Shown here one piece after another: positions 18,102-26,928 of a stretch of 64,000 nt of DNA. The notes below the pieces were generated by a model, which saw only the letters and a list, made by a program, of their open reading frames with translations, did not search any database and was not told the DNA's origin. This stretch comes from Rudanella sp031411995 (lineage in GTDB: Bacteria > Bacteroidota > Bacteroidia > Cytophagales > Spirosomataceae): contig JANOCD010000023.1 of assembly GCA_031411995.1 (NCBI GenBank), positions 156,901 to 220,900 on the forward strand. The letters are read 5' to 3'. How positions within the stretch are numbered: the stretch's first letter is position 1; the number at the start of each line of letters is the position of its first letter. The translations under genes were made by a program, and so were the position numbers.

Positions 18102-19970
18102 ATGGCAAAAAGTAAACCCGGTCCTCCACCTACTACCGCATCCAACGAGAAACCCCTAAACTGGAAAGACCGATTTAGTGCGCTCAAAAACCTGCCCGCT
18201 TTTTTTAAATTAGTCTGGCAAACGTCGCCCGGTTTGTTTTTGGGCAATGCGTTCGGGCGGTTGTTGCGGGCGGCAATCCCGGCCGCTACGTTGTATGTGG
18301 GCAAACTCATTATCGACGAGGTGGTGCGGCTCATTGGTGAGCGTGGCGCGGGAAATCCCGACCACCTTTGGGAATTGGTCGCCATTGAGTTCGGGCTAGC
18401 TATTCTCAGCACGGCCCTCGGTAGGCTTGTCTCGTTGTTGGACAGCTTGTTGGGCGATTTATTTGCCAACCAAACGTCGATCCGGCTGATGGAGCACGCG
18501 GCCTCGCTCGACCTGGAACAGTTTGAAGATGCCACGTTTTACGACAAACTCGAACGGGCCCGCCGACAAACAACGGGCCGCACGGTATTATTGTCGCAGG
18601 TGTTTGGGCAGGTGCAGGAGATCATTTCGGTGGGGTTTCTGGCAGCAGGGTTAGTGGTTTATAATCCCTGGCTCATTGGTTTACTGATTCTGGCCGTTTT
18701 GCCCGCTTTCATTGCCGATAATTACTTCAATCAGCGCAGTTATTCGCTCTCCCGCAACTGGACTCCCGAACGGCGCGAACTCGATTACCTACGCTATGTG
18801 GGTGCCGCCGATGATACGGCTAAAGAGGTGAAAATCTTTGGCTTATCCGATTTTCTGATCGAGCGTTTCAAGACGATGTCGTGGTCGTATTACGTCAAAA
18901 ATCGGGCGTTGGCCATCAGCCGGACGGGTTGGGGAACCTTGCTCACGGCCCTTGGCACGGCGGGCTATTATGGGGCTTATGTCTGGATTATCAGCCGGGC
19001 TGTGGCCGGGCAAATCTCCCTCGGCGACCTCACTTTTTTGGCAGGTTCCTTCCGACAGGTGCGTGGTTCACTCGAAAGTATCCTGTTGCAGTTCAGTGGC
19101 TTAACGCAGGAAGCCCTGTATTTGCAGGACTTGTTCGATTACTTCGCGATCAAACCCAACATCAATTCTCCCCAAAACCCGCTGCTGTTTCCGCAACCCG
19201 TCAAGCAAGGTTTTGTCTTCGAGAATGTTGGTTTTCAATATGCCAATGCCTCGGCGAGCGGCTCCGAACGCTGGGCCATCCGCAACCTGTCGTTCACACT
19301 CGTGCCGGGTGAAAAGCTGGCGTTGGTGGGGGAAAACGGGGCGGGAAAAACCACCCTCGTCAAACTGCTATCCCGGCTTTACGAACCCACCGAAGGCCGA
19401 ATTTTGCTGGATGGCCGCGACCTCCGCGACTACGATCTGGCCGATTTGCGACGCAACGTGGGCGTGATTTTCCAGGATTATGTCCGGTTCAAAATGTCGG
19501 CGGGCGTGAACATTGCCGTGGGCGACATCGACGAACGCACCAATCAGCCCCGCATCGAAACCTCTGCCCAACGCAGTTTGGCTGATTCAGTAATTGCCAA
19601 ATTGCCCGGCGGTTATGATCAACAGTTGGGCCGGTCGTTCAACAAGGGGGCCGAACTGTCGGGGGGCGAATGGCAAAAGGTGGCACTTGCCCGCGCCTAC
19701 ATGCGTGATGCTCAACTAATTATACTGGACGAACCCACGGCGGCTTTAGATGCCCGCGCCGAATACGAAGTCTTTCAACGGTTTGCCGCCCTCACCGAAG
19801 GTAAAAGCTCGGTGATTATCTCGCACCGGTTCAGCACCGTCCGCATGGCCGACCGGATTCTGGTTCTCGACAATGGCCGCCTGATCGAGTTGGGTTCGCA
19901 CGAGGAATTGCTGGCGCAGAATGGTCGTTATGCTGAACTGTTTCAGTTGCAGGCGCGGGGATATCAGTGA
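18102..19970 (+). CDS. ABC exporter, fused permease and ATPase
   Basis: A half-transporter of 622 aa that would work as a homodimer at the inner membrane. Residues ~30-330 form a six-helix type IV permease domain; the C-terminal ATPase has Walker A GENGAGKTTL, a Q-loop region (IFQDYVRF), signature LSGGEWQKVALARA, Walker B LIILDEPTAALD and H-loop ISHRFSTVRMADRI. Similar to MsbA/lipid- and peptide-exporter types; the substrate is unknown. Transcribed divergently from the thioredoxin gene, with about 140 bases between starts. Confidence 0.93.
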   Translation: MAKSKPGPPPTTASNEKPLNWKDRFSALKNLPAFFKLVWQTSPGLFLGNAFGRLLRAAIPAATLYVGKLIIDEVVRLIGERGAGNPDHLWELVAIEFGLAILSTALGRLVSLLDSLLGDLFANQTSIRLMEHAASLDLEQFEDATFYDKLERARRQTTGRTVLLSQVFGQVQEIISVGFLAAGLVVYNPWLIGLLILAVLPAFIADNYFNQRSYSLSRNWTPERRELDYLRYVGAADDTAKEVKIFGLSDFLIERFKTMSWSYYVKNRALAISRTGWGTLLTALGTAGYYGAYVWIISRAVAGQISLGDLTFLAGSFRQVRGSLESILLQFSGLTQEALYLQDLFDYFAIKPNINSPQNPLLFPQPVKQGFVFENVGFQYANASASGSERWAIRNLSFTLVPGEKLALVGENGAGKTTLVKLLSRLYEPTEGRILLDGRDLRDYDLADLRRNVGVIFQDYVRFKMSAGVNIAVGDIDERTNQPRIETSAQRSLADSVIAKLPGGYDQQLGRSFNKGAELSGGEWQKVALARAYMRDAQLIILDEPTAALDARAEYEVFQRFAALTEGKSSVIISHRFSTVRMADRILVLDNGRLIELGSHEELLAQNGRYAELFQLQARGYQ

Positions 19971-19993
19971 GCAGACAGCAGTGATTAACAAAA

Positions 19994-20605
19994 TCATGAC
20001 TGGTTCTCGTTAATCAGTTTATTCATTTCTTCACTGATGGCTTTTGTTCCGAACCGAGCACTGAACGTTTTGCGGTAAATGTCTTTGGCCGGGTAGACCA
20101 ACTGAATCATGGGGCCGTAGTTTGATTCGAGAATCATGGTTTGAATTAAAAAACCAAACGATTGAATGATAAACCCGGCTTTCAATTTCGGAACAATTAC
20201 GGCGTTGTTGTCGGCGTGGTGGATGCTCGTGATGAACTGAAAACCGTCATTCACTGCTCGTTCGATGATGTATTTCAGGAAAGCCGAATAAATCTTTCGA
20301 TTTTGGTAGTCGGGCAAAATTCCGGTGTTTGCCATGAAGTACTCCAGCTCACTTTTCTGAAAACCGAAATGCCAGCCAATGGGTGTTTCACCATCCAGAA
20401 TCAGGCAATAGACCTGTAAGCTCCGGTCTAAATTCTCTTTTAACACCCCCATCTTTTTCTTTTCGGCATCGCTGAAAATCGGATCAAATGGAATAGACGC
20501 TTCATCTGGGAAAACAGCGGCTACATACTGACTGAAAAACGCTTCCCACGCTTCGGCGGCAACTTCTTCAACGTAATAATTTTGGAATAAATGGGTCTTG
20601 CTCAT
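19994..20605 (-). CDS. GNAT-type acetyltransferase-like protein
   Basis: A 203-aa protein with a GNAT-like order of elements: QVYCLILDGETPIGWHFG (strands 2-3), YFMANTGILPDYQNRKIYSAFLKYIIERA (strand 4, then the acetyl-CoA-loop region and helix 3), FQFITSIHHADNNAVIVPKLKAGFIIQSFGFLI (strand 5 and later). The Q/R-x-x-G-x-G/A loop is degenerate (DYQNRKIYSAF), so substrate and activity are uncertain. It starts 8 bases after the MarR gene and is cotranscribed with it. Confidence 0.7.
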   Translation of the reverse strand: MSKTHLFQNYYVEEVAAEAWEAFFSQYVAAVFPDEASIPFDPIFSDAEKKKMGVLKENLDRSLQVYCLILDGETPIGWHFGFQKSELEYFMANTGILPDYQNRKIYSAFLKYIIERAVNDGFQFITSIHHADNNAVIVPKLKAGFIIQSFGFLIQTMILESNYGPMIQLVYPAKDIYRKTFSARFGTKAISEEMNKLINENQS

Positions 20606-20613
20606 GGAATATT

Positions 20614-21147
20614 TTAGACATTAGTTGTTTGATAGACAGAATCTTGCCTGTGCATCGGGCAATCGGAACGGGAGCAAATATCAATGGTGCAATAGCGGCA
20701 AATTCGCCCGTCGTTTTTTTTGCCGTCGGGGAAAGCCATAAGCAGTTTATTGATCAATCCTGCCAGTGTTTGCTGCTCGTCGGCAGTGAGAGTAGCCACT
20801 ACGGTTTGCATCTGAGCATCGCGCTGTTGGTAAAAATCGGTCAGGATCGTTTCGCCCGCCGGGGTGATAAACAGAGCCGTTGACCGCCCGTCGCGACCAG
20901 GTTTTTTGTCTAACAAACTCATTTGCCGCAACTGCTCCACCACCCGCACGAGGTTAGAATGAGACAAATCGAGAGCCTGGCTGATGTTTTCAATAGATGC
21001 GCCGGGAAACGAATGCAGAATCACCAGCACCGATAGTTGCGAGTTGCCAACTGGCTGCGTCGGAATCAAATCGCGCTGGAGTTGGTCAGAAATGGCATTG
21101 GCCAAGGCCCCCAGCCGGTTTCCGAGCAGGTTTTGAGAATCGTTCAT
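20614..21147 (-). CDS. MarR-family regulator with C-terminal Cys cluster
   Basis: A winged-helix repressor: helices then SIENISQALDLSHSNLVRVVEQL (recognition helix) and LLDKKPGRDGRSTALFITPAGE (wing). After the usual ~145 residues it has an extra tail, CRYCTIDICSRSDCPMHR, with five Cys and one His that could bind a metal or sense redox state. ATG at 21147 is chosen; five codons upstream is another Met. A perfect 8-5-8 palindrome lies right at the start, pointing to autoregulation together with the GNAT gene. Confidence 0.85.
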   Translation of the reverse strand: MNDSQNLLGNRLGALANAISDQLQRDLIPTQPVGNSQLSVLVILHSFPGASIENISQALDLSHSNLVRVVEQLRQMSLLDKKPGRDGRSTALFITPAGETILTDFYQQRDAQMQTVVATLTADEQQTLAGLINKLLMAFPDGKKNDGRICRYCTIDICSRSDCPMHRQDSVYQTTNV

Positions 21148-21168
21148 ATATGTATAACGCATACATAT
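21148..21168 (-). promoter_or_regulatory. Palindromic operator at the MarR gene start
   Basis: ATATGTAT at 21148-21155 and ATACATAT at 21161-21168 are exact inverse copies with a 5-base spacer. The site begins one base upstream of the MarR start codon. Position and symmetry fit the usual MarR autoregulatory operator. Confidence 0.6.
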
Positions 21169-21249
21169 TTTTTTGGTTTCAATCTATATGAAATTGGCAA
21201 GCTCCAAACTGGAAGAGCTTTGGTCATATTCAATTGATTCAGTTTATGA

Positions 21250-21609
21250 TCAAAACTCCTCAACCTGACTCTGCAATCGCTGGCTGATCAAGTTGGCAGT
21301 CCGGCGGGTAAGTTCGGATTCTTCACGTACAAAGGTCGCGAACTCGTCGGGGGTGAACTGCCCGATAACCATGCCAATTAGGGTCAGGCGCAGGCGCGTA
21401 TCCTCCCGGATCGACCGTTCGATGTGGGCCAGTTTGTCGGCAGCGGTCAGTCGGGCAAACGGCACTTTGCGTTTGGGCAGGTGATGCCGGTAGTAGGCTA
21501 AAATCAACTCATTGAGGGCTTTCAGAATGGGCCGGAGCGTCTGGTTCTGGAATTGTTCGGCAACGGTAACGGCCGTTGGGTCGGTGGGTATTTCGGGGCG
21601 GGGGAGCAT
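21250..21609 (-). CDS. Conserved-looking protein of unknown function
   Basis: A 119-aa, mostly helical protein starting MLPRPEIPTDPTAVTVAEQFQNQTLRPILKALNELIL. Further along are HHLPKRKVPFARLTAADKLAHIERSIREDTRLR and FTPDEFATFVREESELTRR. I recall similar short helical proteins in Bacteroidota, sometimes labelled glyoxalase, but there is no VOC-type fold or metal motif here to support that label. I preferred ATG at 21609 to 21669, since the longer form overlaps the divergent DUF1080 gene start. Function unknown. Confidence 0.65.
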   Translation of the reverse strand: MLPRPEIPTDPTAVTVAEQFQNQTLRPILKALNELILAYYRHHLPKRKVPFARLTAADKLAHIERSIREDTRLRLTLIGMVIGQFTPDEFATFVREESELTRRTANLISQRLQSQVEEF

Positions 21610-21659
21610 ACGATAAGAGGTAAAGTAAATAGGTAACTGCTGCCGCCTTTTTGTGTTCG

Positions 21660-22343
21660 ATGAAAACAAACCCGCTCTCCCTCCTTTTTGCGTTGCTCAG
21701 TGTAGCTGCATTGGCTCAAAACGCCCCTACTGGTCATCCTGATACCCGCAAACCGGGCTGGAAACCGCTGTTTGCAGCCAATTTGTCGGATGCCAACTAC
21801 CCCAAAGGCATCTGGAGCGTGACCGATGGAGTACTGACGGCCACCGAAGATAAAACGATTTGGACGGCTGTTCCTTACGAAAGTTTTGAGCTGGACATGG
21901 AGTTTAAAACGGCTCCCGGCACCAACAGCGGGGTGATTGCCTATTGCAGCGATACCGCCAACTGGATTCCGAACTCCATTGAAATTCAGATTGCCGACGA
22001 CTATGCAAAACAATGGGCAGACTCGCCCAAAAACTGGCAGTGCGGGGCTTTTTTTGGTCATAAAGGAGCCACAAAATCGCTGGTGAAGAAACCCGGCGAG
22101 TGGAATCGCTACACCGTTACGGCGCAGGGTCGAAAGCTCTACGTGGTGCTGAACGGTGCCCTGGTCAACGAGATGAACATGGACGATTATACATCGGTGG
22201 AGCGCAATCCCGACGGGTCCGATGTACCAAAATGGCTCAACAAACCCGTAGCGAGTTTGCCGTCAAAGGGCTTCATTGGCCTACAGGGTAAACACGCGGG
22301 CGCACCAATTTATTTCAGAAATATTCGGGTAAGGAAGTTATAG
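21660..22343 (+). CDS. Secreted DUF1080 (3-keto-disaccharide hydrolase-type) protein
   Basis: Signal peptide MKTNPLSLLFALLSVAALAQ, then one concanavalin-like beta-sandwich of the DUF1080 family: GWKPLFAANLSDAN...GIWSVTDGVLTAT, SFELDMEFKT, TNSGVIAYC, GEWNRYTVTAQGRKLYVVLNG and the terminal GFIGLQGKHAGAPIYFRNIRVRKL. Length (227 aa) is normal for the family. Some members cleave 3-keto-glucosides, but the specificity is unknown here. The next gene begins 2 bases after its stop, so they form an operon, although the two functions are not obviously related. Confidence 0.9.
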   Translation: MKTNPLSLLFALLSVAALAQNAPTGHPDTRKPGWKPLFAANLSDANYPKGIWSVTDGVLTATEDKTIWTAVPYESFELDMEFKTAPGTNSGVIAYCSDTANWIPNSIEIQIADDYAKQWADSPKNWQCGAFFGHKGATKSLVKKPGEWNRYTVTAQGRKLYVVLNGALVNEMNMDDYTSVERNPDGSDVPKWLNKPVASLPSKGFIGLQGKHAGAPIYFRNIRVRKL

Positions 22344-22344
22344 C

Positions 22345-25300
22345 ATGACTTCTAACTGGCAAATCTGGATTGACACCGGTGGCACTTTCACCGACGGCAT
22401 CGCCCGCGACCCAAAGGGCAATCTTCACCGAACCAAAGTGCTGAGCAGCAGCCGACTTCGCGGGCAAATCGACGAGAACGGGCGGCTCGTCGCTCCCTGG
22501 CTGGTGGCCCCCATTTTCGCTGGCTACACGCTTCGGGTGGTCGAAACGGGGGAGGAATGGATCGTGCAATCGCTGAACATGGACGGGACAATTACCCTGC
22601 GCTCTTTGTCCGTTGCCCTTCGCTCTTGTACTGTCGAACTCTTCACCCACGAAGAAGCCCCCGTTATGGCGGCCCGGCTGCTTACACAAACGCCTTTAGG
22701 TCAACCCTTTCCACCCTTGGAAATGCGGCTTGGCACCACACGAGGCACCAACGCCCTGCTTGAACGCAGGGGCGGGCGGGTGGCCTTGATTGTGACGCAG
22801 GGCTTCCGCGATTTGCTCGTGATTGGCACCCAGCAACGGCCAAACCTGTTTCAGTTGGCCATTCCCCCCGCCGAAATTCTGTATGATTCGGTACTGGAAG
22901 CCGACGAACGACTCACGGCAGCGGGCGAGGTTCTGAAACCCCTGACGGATGAGGTTGTCGCGGAACTGATCACCCAAATCCAGCAGCAAAACCCTGACTC
23001 GGTGGCTGTTTCGTTGCTAAACGCCTATCGAAATCCCATCCACGAAAACCAGATTCGTAAAGCCCTGCAACAGGCTGGCTTTAAACACATTACTTGCTCC
23101 ACTGATGTGTCGACAGCCCCCGGCTATGTAGCCCGTACCCAAACAACGGTGGTCGATGCATACCTGAATCCGGTGTTGCGGTCGTATCTCGACAATGTGC
23201 AACAGCAGTTGGGCAACACGTCCACGCTCCGCATCATGAGCAGTTCGGGGGGGCTTGTTCGAGCCGATTTGTTTCGACCAAAAGACAGCCTGTTGAGTGG
23301 CCCGGCGGGTGGAGTGATCGGCTCCGCAGCCGTCAGTCGCGACGATAGTCAGGTAGGATTGCTGACCCTCGATATGGGCGGTACCAGCACCGACGTGGCT
23401 CGGATTCTTGGAATGCCCGACTATCGGTTTACGACCAAAATTGGTCCATTTGAATTGCAATTACCCTCATTGGCCATTGAAACTGTGGCGGCTGGGGGCG
23501 GTTCGGTCTGCTGGTTCGATGCCACGCTTGGACGGTTGCGAGTGGGGCCACACAGCGCGGGAGCCACCCCCGGCCCGGCCTGCTACGGCGCGGGTGCGGT
23601 GGGTCAGCCGTTGCTGCTCACCATCACCGATGTGAACCTGTTGCTGGGTCGCTTACACCAGGCTCAGTTTGGCATTCCAGTTTTCCCCGAACGTGCTCAG
23701 GCCGCTTTAGATGCGGTGGTCGAGAAAGTTGGTGGCTCTCCCGATGCCATCCTGAACGGTTTCGTCCGCATCGCCGACGAAGCTATGGCCGGAGCCATTC
23801 GCACCATTTCCATTGCCCGTGGCTTCGACCCAAGCGACTACAGTCTGCTGGTTTTTGGCGGGGCCGGTGGCTTGCACGGTTGTTCGGTGGCCCGATTGCT
23901 GGGTATGAGCCGGGTGGTGCTGCCCTTCGATGGCGGTTTGCTGAGTGCGTATGGTATTGGTCAGGCCAGCATTGAGCGGATGGCTTCGCGGGCGGTGTTG
24001 CAGTCGTTGGAAGCGGTTCATAATCAGTTACCTGCCCTAATCGCCCAACTCGAAACCGAAGCCACCCACGCACTTCGGCAGGATATAGGGACAGAAACCC
24101 CGTTGAGCGCACCATCCATTCGAGTTTTCATGCGCTTGCAGGGGCAGGAATCGAGCGTTGAAATTGCGTATAGCGATTCATTGTCCGCCGATTTTCGGGC
24201 GGCCTATCAACAACGATATGGTCATTATCCTGAAGGCCGAACCATCGAAATTGAAAGTGTTCGGGTGCTGATGGGAACAGCCGTTTTCGAGGAAACGTCC
24301 AAGTCCGAATTGATAACCAGCAAGATCGCTACTCCGGATTTCCACACCGACCGTTACCCCGCCTACGACTGGACAAAACTCCAACCCGGCGACACCTTCA
24401 GCGGCCCGGCTTTGCTCCTCAACACCACTTCATCGGCGTTCATTGAAGACGGTTGGGAAGTGACTGTTGAAAGTGATAAAAACGCGGTGGTGATGTTTGC
24501 ACCCCAGCCCCCTAAAGGTGGAGCAAGCTGGGACTGGATATCTCCCCCTTTAGGGGACTGGGGGGCAGATTCACCTGAACTTAACAGCCCTGTCTCAACG
24601 GGGGAAAACACCGATTCAACCCAATTATCGTCCCTCCAACTCGAACTGTTCACACGGCGGTTCATGTCGATTGCCGAGGAAATGGGTACGCAGTTGCAGC
24701 GAACGGCCTTTTCGACTAACGTGAAGGAGCGGCTAGACTTTTCATGCGCTATGCTCGATGCCAACGCCGAACTGGTGGCCAACGCGCCCCACATTCCAGT
24801 GCATTTGGGCAGTTTGGGAGTTTGTGGGCGGCTTTGTTTAGAAAAACTGTCCCTGAATCCGGGCGATGTACTCATTACCAATCACCCCCAATTTGGCGGC
24901 TCGCACCTGCCCGACGTGACCTTGTTGCAGGGCGTTTTTACGGACGAAGGTGCCCTCGTAGGCTACGTAATCAACCGGGCGCACCACGCCGAAATTGGTG
25001 GTAAAGTGCCGGGTTCGATGCCCCCCGATGCCACCACGTTGGTTGAGGAAGGTATTGTGCTGGAACCGCAATATGTGGTGAAGGGCGGGCGGTTTTTATG
25101 GGAAACCGGGGCTGATAATGAAGGTAATGGCTTGGAAAGTCGCTTTACCCAGGCTCCCTACCCAACCCGCGCGTTGGCAGAAAATCGCGCCGACATCGAA
25201 GCTGCGTTGGCCTCACTCCGGGCGGGCGAAACGGCCCTGCTCGACCTGGTTCGGGCGCACGGTCTGGCAACGGTGCATCTGTATATGAATCGGCTGAAAC

Positions 25301-26253
25301 AATCGGCTTCTAAAAGCATTGAAACCGTTTTGCAACAAAATGAGGGACAGGTGTTTACTGCCGAAGAATCATTGGATGATGGGTACACAATCAAAGTTCA
25401 AATCCGGGTGCAGAATGGGCAAATCGAGTTCGATTTTTCGGGAACATCGGGCGTTCACCCGCACAACCTGAACGCTAACATATCCATTCTGCACAGCGCG
25501 GTTTTGTATGTCCTGCGGCTTTGGGTAGCGTCGTCCGGGACCGATTCGTCGGACCGCCCGGAGGATATTCCGCTGAACGAGGGGCTAATGGCTCCCGTTC
25601 GGTTCGTGTTGCCCGAATCGTCTTTCTTGAACCCTATTTTCCCCGACAACCAACCCGAAGCCTGCCCGGCAGTGGTGGGCGGCAACACCGAAGTAAGCCA
25701 ACGATTAGTCGATACCTTACTAAAAGCATTGGGGCTGGCGGCTTGCAGCTACGGCACCATGAACAATTTTTTGTTTGGGAACAACGATTTTGGGTATTAC
25801 GAAACCATCGGCGGAGGCACCGGCGCGACAGTGGGGGCCGATGGTCGTTCTGCCGTGCATCAGCACATGACCAACACCAAACTCACCGACCCCGAAGAGT
25901 TGGAACGTCGTTACCCCGTTCGGCTGCATAAGTTCAGTATTCGGGCTGGTTCGGGTGGGGAGGGAAACGGTCGGTATGCCGCATCACCATCGCACGGGTG
26001 GCGCGGGGGCGATGGTATTGTCCGGGAAATCGAATTTCTGGCTCCTGTACAGGCCACATTGCTCAGTCAGCACCGGGTGGTGGCACCCTACGGACTGAAC
26101 GGGGGCGAACCGGGGCAGGTTGGTCGGCAAACGCTGATCGGGCATGACGGTCATTCTGAGGCACTTCCGGGCATTTTCACTCGGGCCATGCAGCCGGGCG
26201 AGCGTATCCGAATCGAAACGCCAGGGGGCGGAGGAGTGGGTAAATCGGTGTGA
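22345..26253 (+). CDS. 5-oxoprolinase / hydantoinase, HyuA-HyuB fused
   Basis: A 1302-aa enzyme of the ATP-dependent 5-oxoprolinase type, expected to open pyroglutamate to glutamate. Residues 1-~720 are HyuA-like: IDTGGTFTDGIA at the N-terminus, LGTTRGTNALLERRGGRVAL, MSSSGGLVRAD, LLSGPAGGVIG and the ATPase-type LLTLDMGGTSTDVA. Residues ~760-1302 are HyuB-like: RRFMSIAEEMGTQLQRTAFSTNVKERLDFSCA, HIPVHLGSLG, NHPQFGGSHLPDVT, and SGGEGNGRY near the end. The linker carries an unusual insertion encoded by an inverted repeat (24502-24563). Eukaryotic and some bacterial oxoprolinases have the same fused order. Confidence 0.92.
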   Translation: MTSNWQIWIDTGGTFTDGIARDPKGNLHRTKVLSSSRLRGQIDENGRLVAPWLVAPIFAGYTLRVVETGEEWIVQSLNMDGTITLRSLSVALRSCTVELFTHEEAPVMAARLLTQTPLGQPFPPLEMRLGTTRGTNALLERRGGRVALIVTQGFRDLLVIGTQQRPNLFQLAIPPAEILYDSVLEADERLTAAGEVLKPLTDEVVAELITQIQQQNPDSVAVSLLNAYRNPIHENQIRKALQQAGFKHITCSTDVSTAPGYVARTQTTVVDAYLNPVLRSYLDNVQQQLGNTSTLRIMSSSGGLVRADLFRPKDSLLSGPAGGVIGSAAVSRDDSQVGLLTLDMGGTSTDVARILGMPDYRFTTKIGPFELQLPSLAIETVAAGGGSVCWFDATLGRLRVGPHSAGATPGPACYGAGAVGQPLLLTITDVNLLLGRLHQAQFGIPVFPERAQAALDAVVEKVGGSPDAILNGFVRIADEAMAGAIRTISIARGFDPSDYSLLVFGGAGGLHGCSVARLLGMSRVVLPFDGGLLSAYGIGQASIERMASRAVLQSLEAVHNQLPALIAQLETEATHALRQDIGTETPLSAPSIRVFMRLQGQESSVEIAYSDSLSADFRAAYQQRYGHYPEGRTIEIESVRVLMGTAVFEETSKSELITSKIATPDFHTDRYPAYDWTKLQPGDTFSGPALLLNTTSSAFIEDGWEVTVESDKNAVVMFAPQPPKGGASWDWISPPLGDWGADSPELNSPVSTGENTDSTQLSSLQLELFTRRFMSIAEEMGTQLQRTAFSTNVKERLDFSCAMLDANAELVANAPHIPVHLGSLGVCGRLCLEKLSLNPGDVLITNHPQFGGSHLPDVTLLQGVFTDEGALVGYVINRAHHAEIGGKVPGSMPPDATTLVEEGIVLEPQYVVKGGRFLWETGADNEGNGLESRFTQAPYPTRALAENRADIEAALASLRAGETALLDLVRAHGLATVHLYMNRLKQSASKSIETVLQQNEGQVFTAEESLDDGYTIKVQIRVQNGQIEFDFSGTSGVHPHNLNANISILHSAVLYVLRLWVASSGTDSSDRPEDIPLNEGLMAPVRFVLPESSFLNPIFPDNQPEACPAVVGGNTEVSQRLVDTLLKALGLAACSYGTMNNFLFGNNDFGYYETIGGGTGATVGADGRSAVHQHMTNTKLTDPEELERRYPVRLHKFSIRAGSGGEGNGRYAASPSHGWRGGDGIVREIEFLAPVQATLLSQHRVVAPYGLNGGEPGQVGRQTLIGHDGHSEALPGIFTRAMQPGERIRIETPGGGGVGKSV
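24502..24563. repeat. Palindromic repeat inside the 5-oxoprolinase linker
   Basis: Arms 24502-24523 and 24542-24563 pair over 22 bases with 2 mismatches (core CCCCCTAAAG / CTTTAGGGG), spacer 18 bases. The element is read in frame and encodes PQPPKGGASWDWISPPLGDW, between the HyuA and HyuB halves. It looks like a dispersed palindromic repeat that entered coding sequence without breaking it. Confidence 0.85.
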
Positions 26254-26321
26254 GGAAATCTGCCCACACAACAATTTCGATTCCATTGGGTTATTCCCAT
26301 AGAACTTACAGACTCAAAGTT

Positions 26322-26846
26322 ATGACTACTGAAATGAATAAATCGGAAACTAAAGAACAGGGCGTGAGGAATATTCAGCCCAATATTGGCCTTGATAAGG
26401 ATGTTCTCAAGCAGGACAACGAAATGTTGAACGCCTATCTGGCCGACCTGCACGTTTTATACATCAAAACCCGTAAGTACCACTGGAATGTGGCCGGCCC
26501 AAGTTTCAAAGAATACCATGAGTTTTTCGAAGAGCAATATAAAGCCCTCGAAGAAATGATCGACGAGGTAGCCGAACGCATTCGGATGCTGGGTGGCAAG
26601 CCACTCTCCACAATGGCCGATTTCATTGGCGGCACAAGCCTGAAAGAAGACACAAGTGGCGAGGTGAAAACGCTCCACATGTTCGAGCGGTTGCTGGCTG
26701 ACCATGAGCAGATTACCCGCGAACTGCGCGACGATGTGAAAAAGGCCGATGAAGAACTGGACGATGCCGGCACTGCCGACTTCCTGACGGGTCTGATGGA
26801 GGCCCACGAAAAAATGGCCTGGATGCTGCGGAAATATCTGTCGTAG
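26322..26846 (+). CDS. dps: Dps-family ferritin-like protein
   Basis: DNA-protecting, iron-storing 12-mer subunit of the Dps family (174 aa). The ferroxidase signature is complete: KTRKYHWNVAGPSFKEYHEFFEEQYKALEEMIDEVAERI, with the inter-subunit His and acidic ligands. A charged N-terminal tail (MTTEMNKSETKEQG) precedes helix A. ATG at 26322 is chosen because the upstream frame from 26250 runs into the end of the preceding gene. Followed by a strong terminator. Confidence 0.93.
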   Translation: MTTEMNKSETKEQGVRNIQPNIGLDKDVLKQDNEMLNAYLADLHVLYIKTRKYHWNVAGPSFKEYHEFFEEQYKALEEMIDEVAERIRMLGGKPLSTMADFIGGTSLKEDTSGEVKTLHMFERLLADHEQITRELRDDVKKADEELDDAGTADFLTGLMEAHEKMAWMLRKYLS

Positions 26847-26866
26847 GATAATTCCGTCCACCATAC

Positions 26867-26896
26867 AAACACCCGGTTAGAAGCCGGGTGTTTTTT
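26867..26896 (+). terminator. Rho-independent terminator after dps
   Basis: Perfect 10-base stem AAACACCCGG (26867-26876) with CCGGGTGTTT (26884-26893), 7-base loop, T run at the end of the stem and after it. Confidence 0.85.
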
Positions 26897-26928
26897 GTTT
26901 ATAGGGGTAGTCAACCTAACTTACCGCC

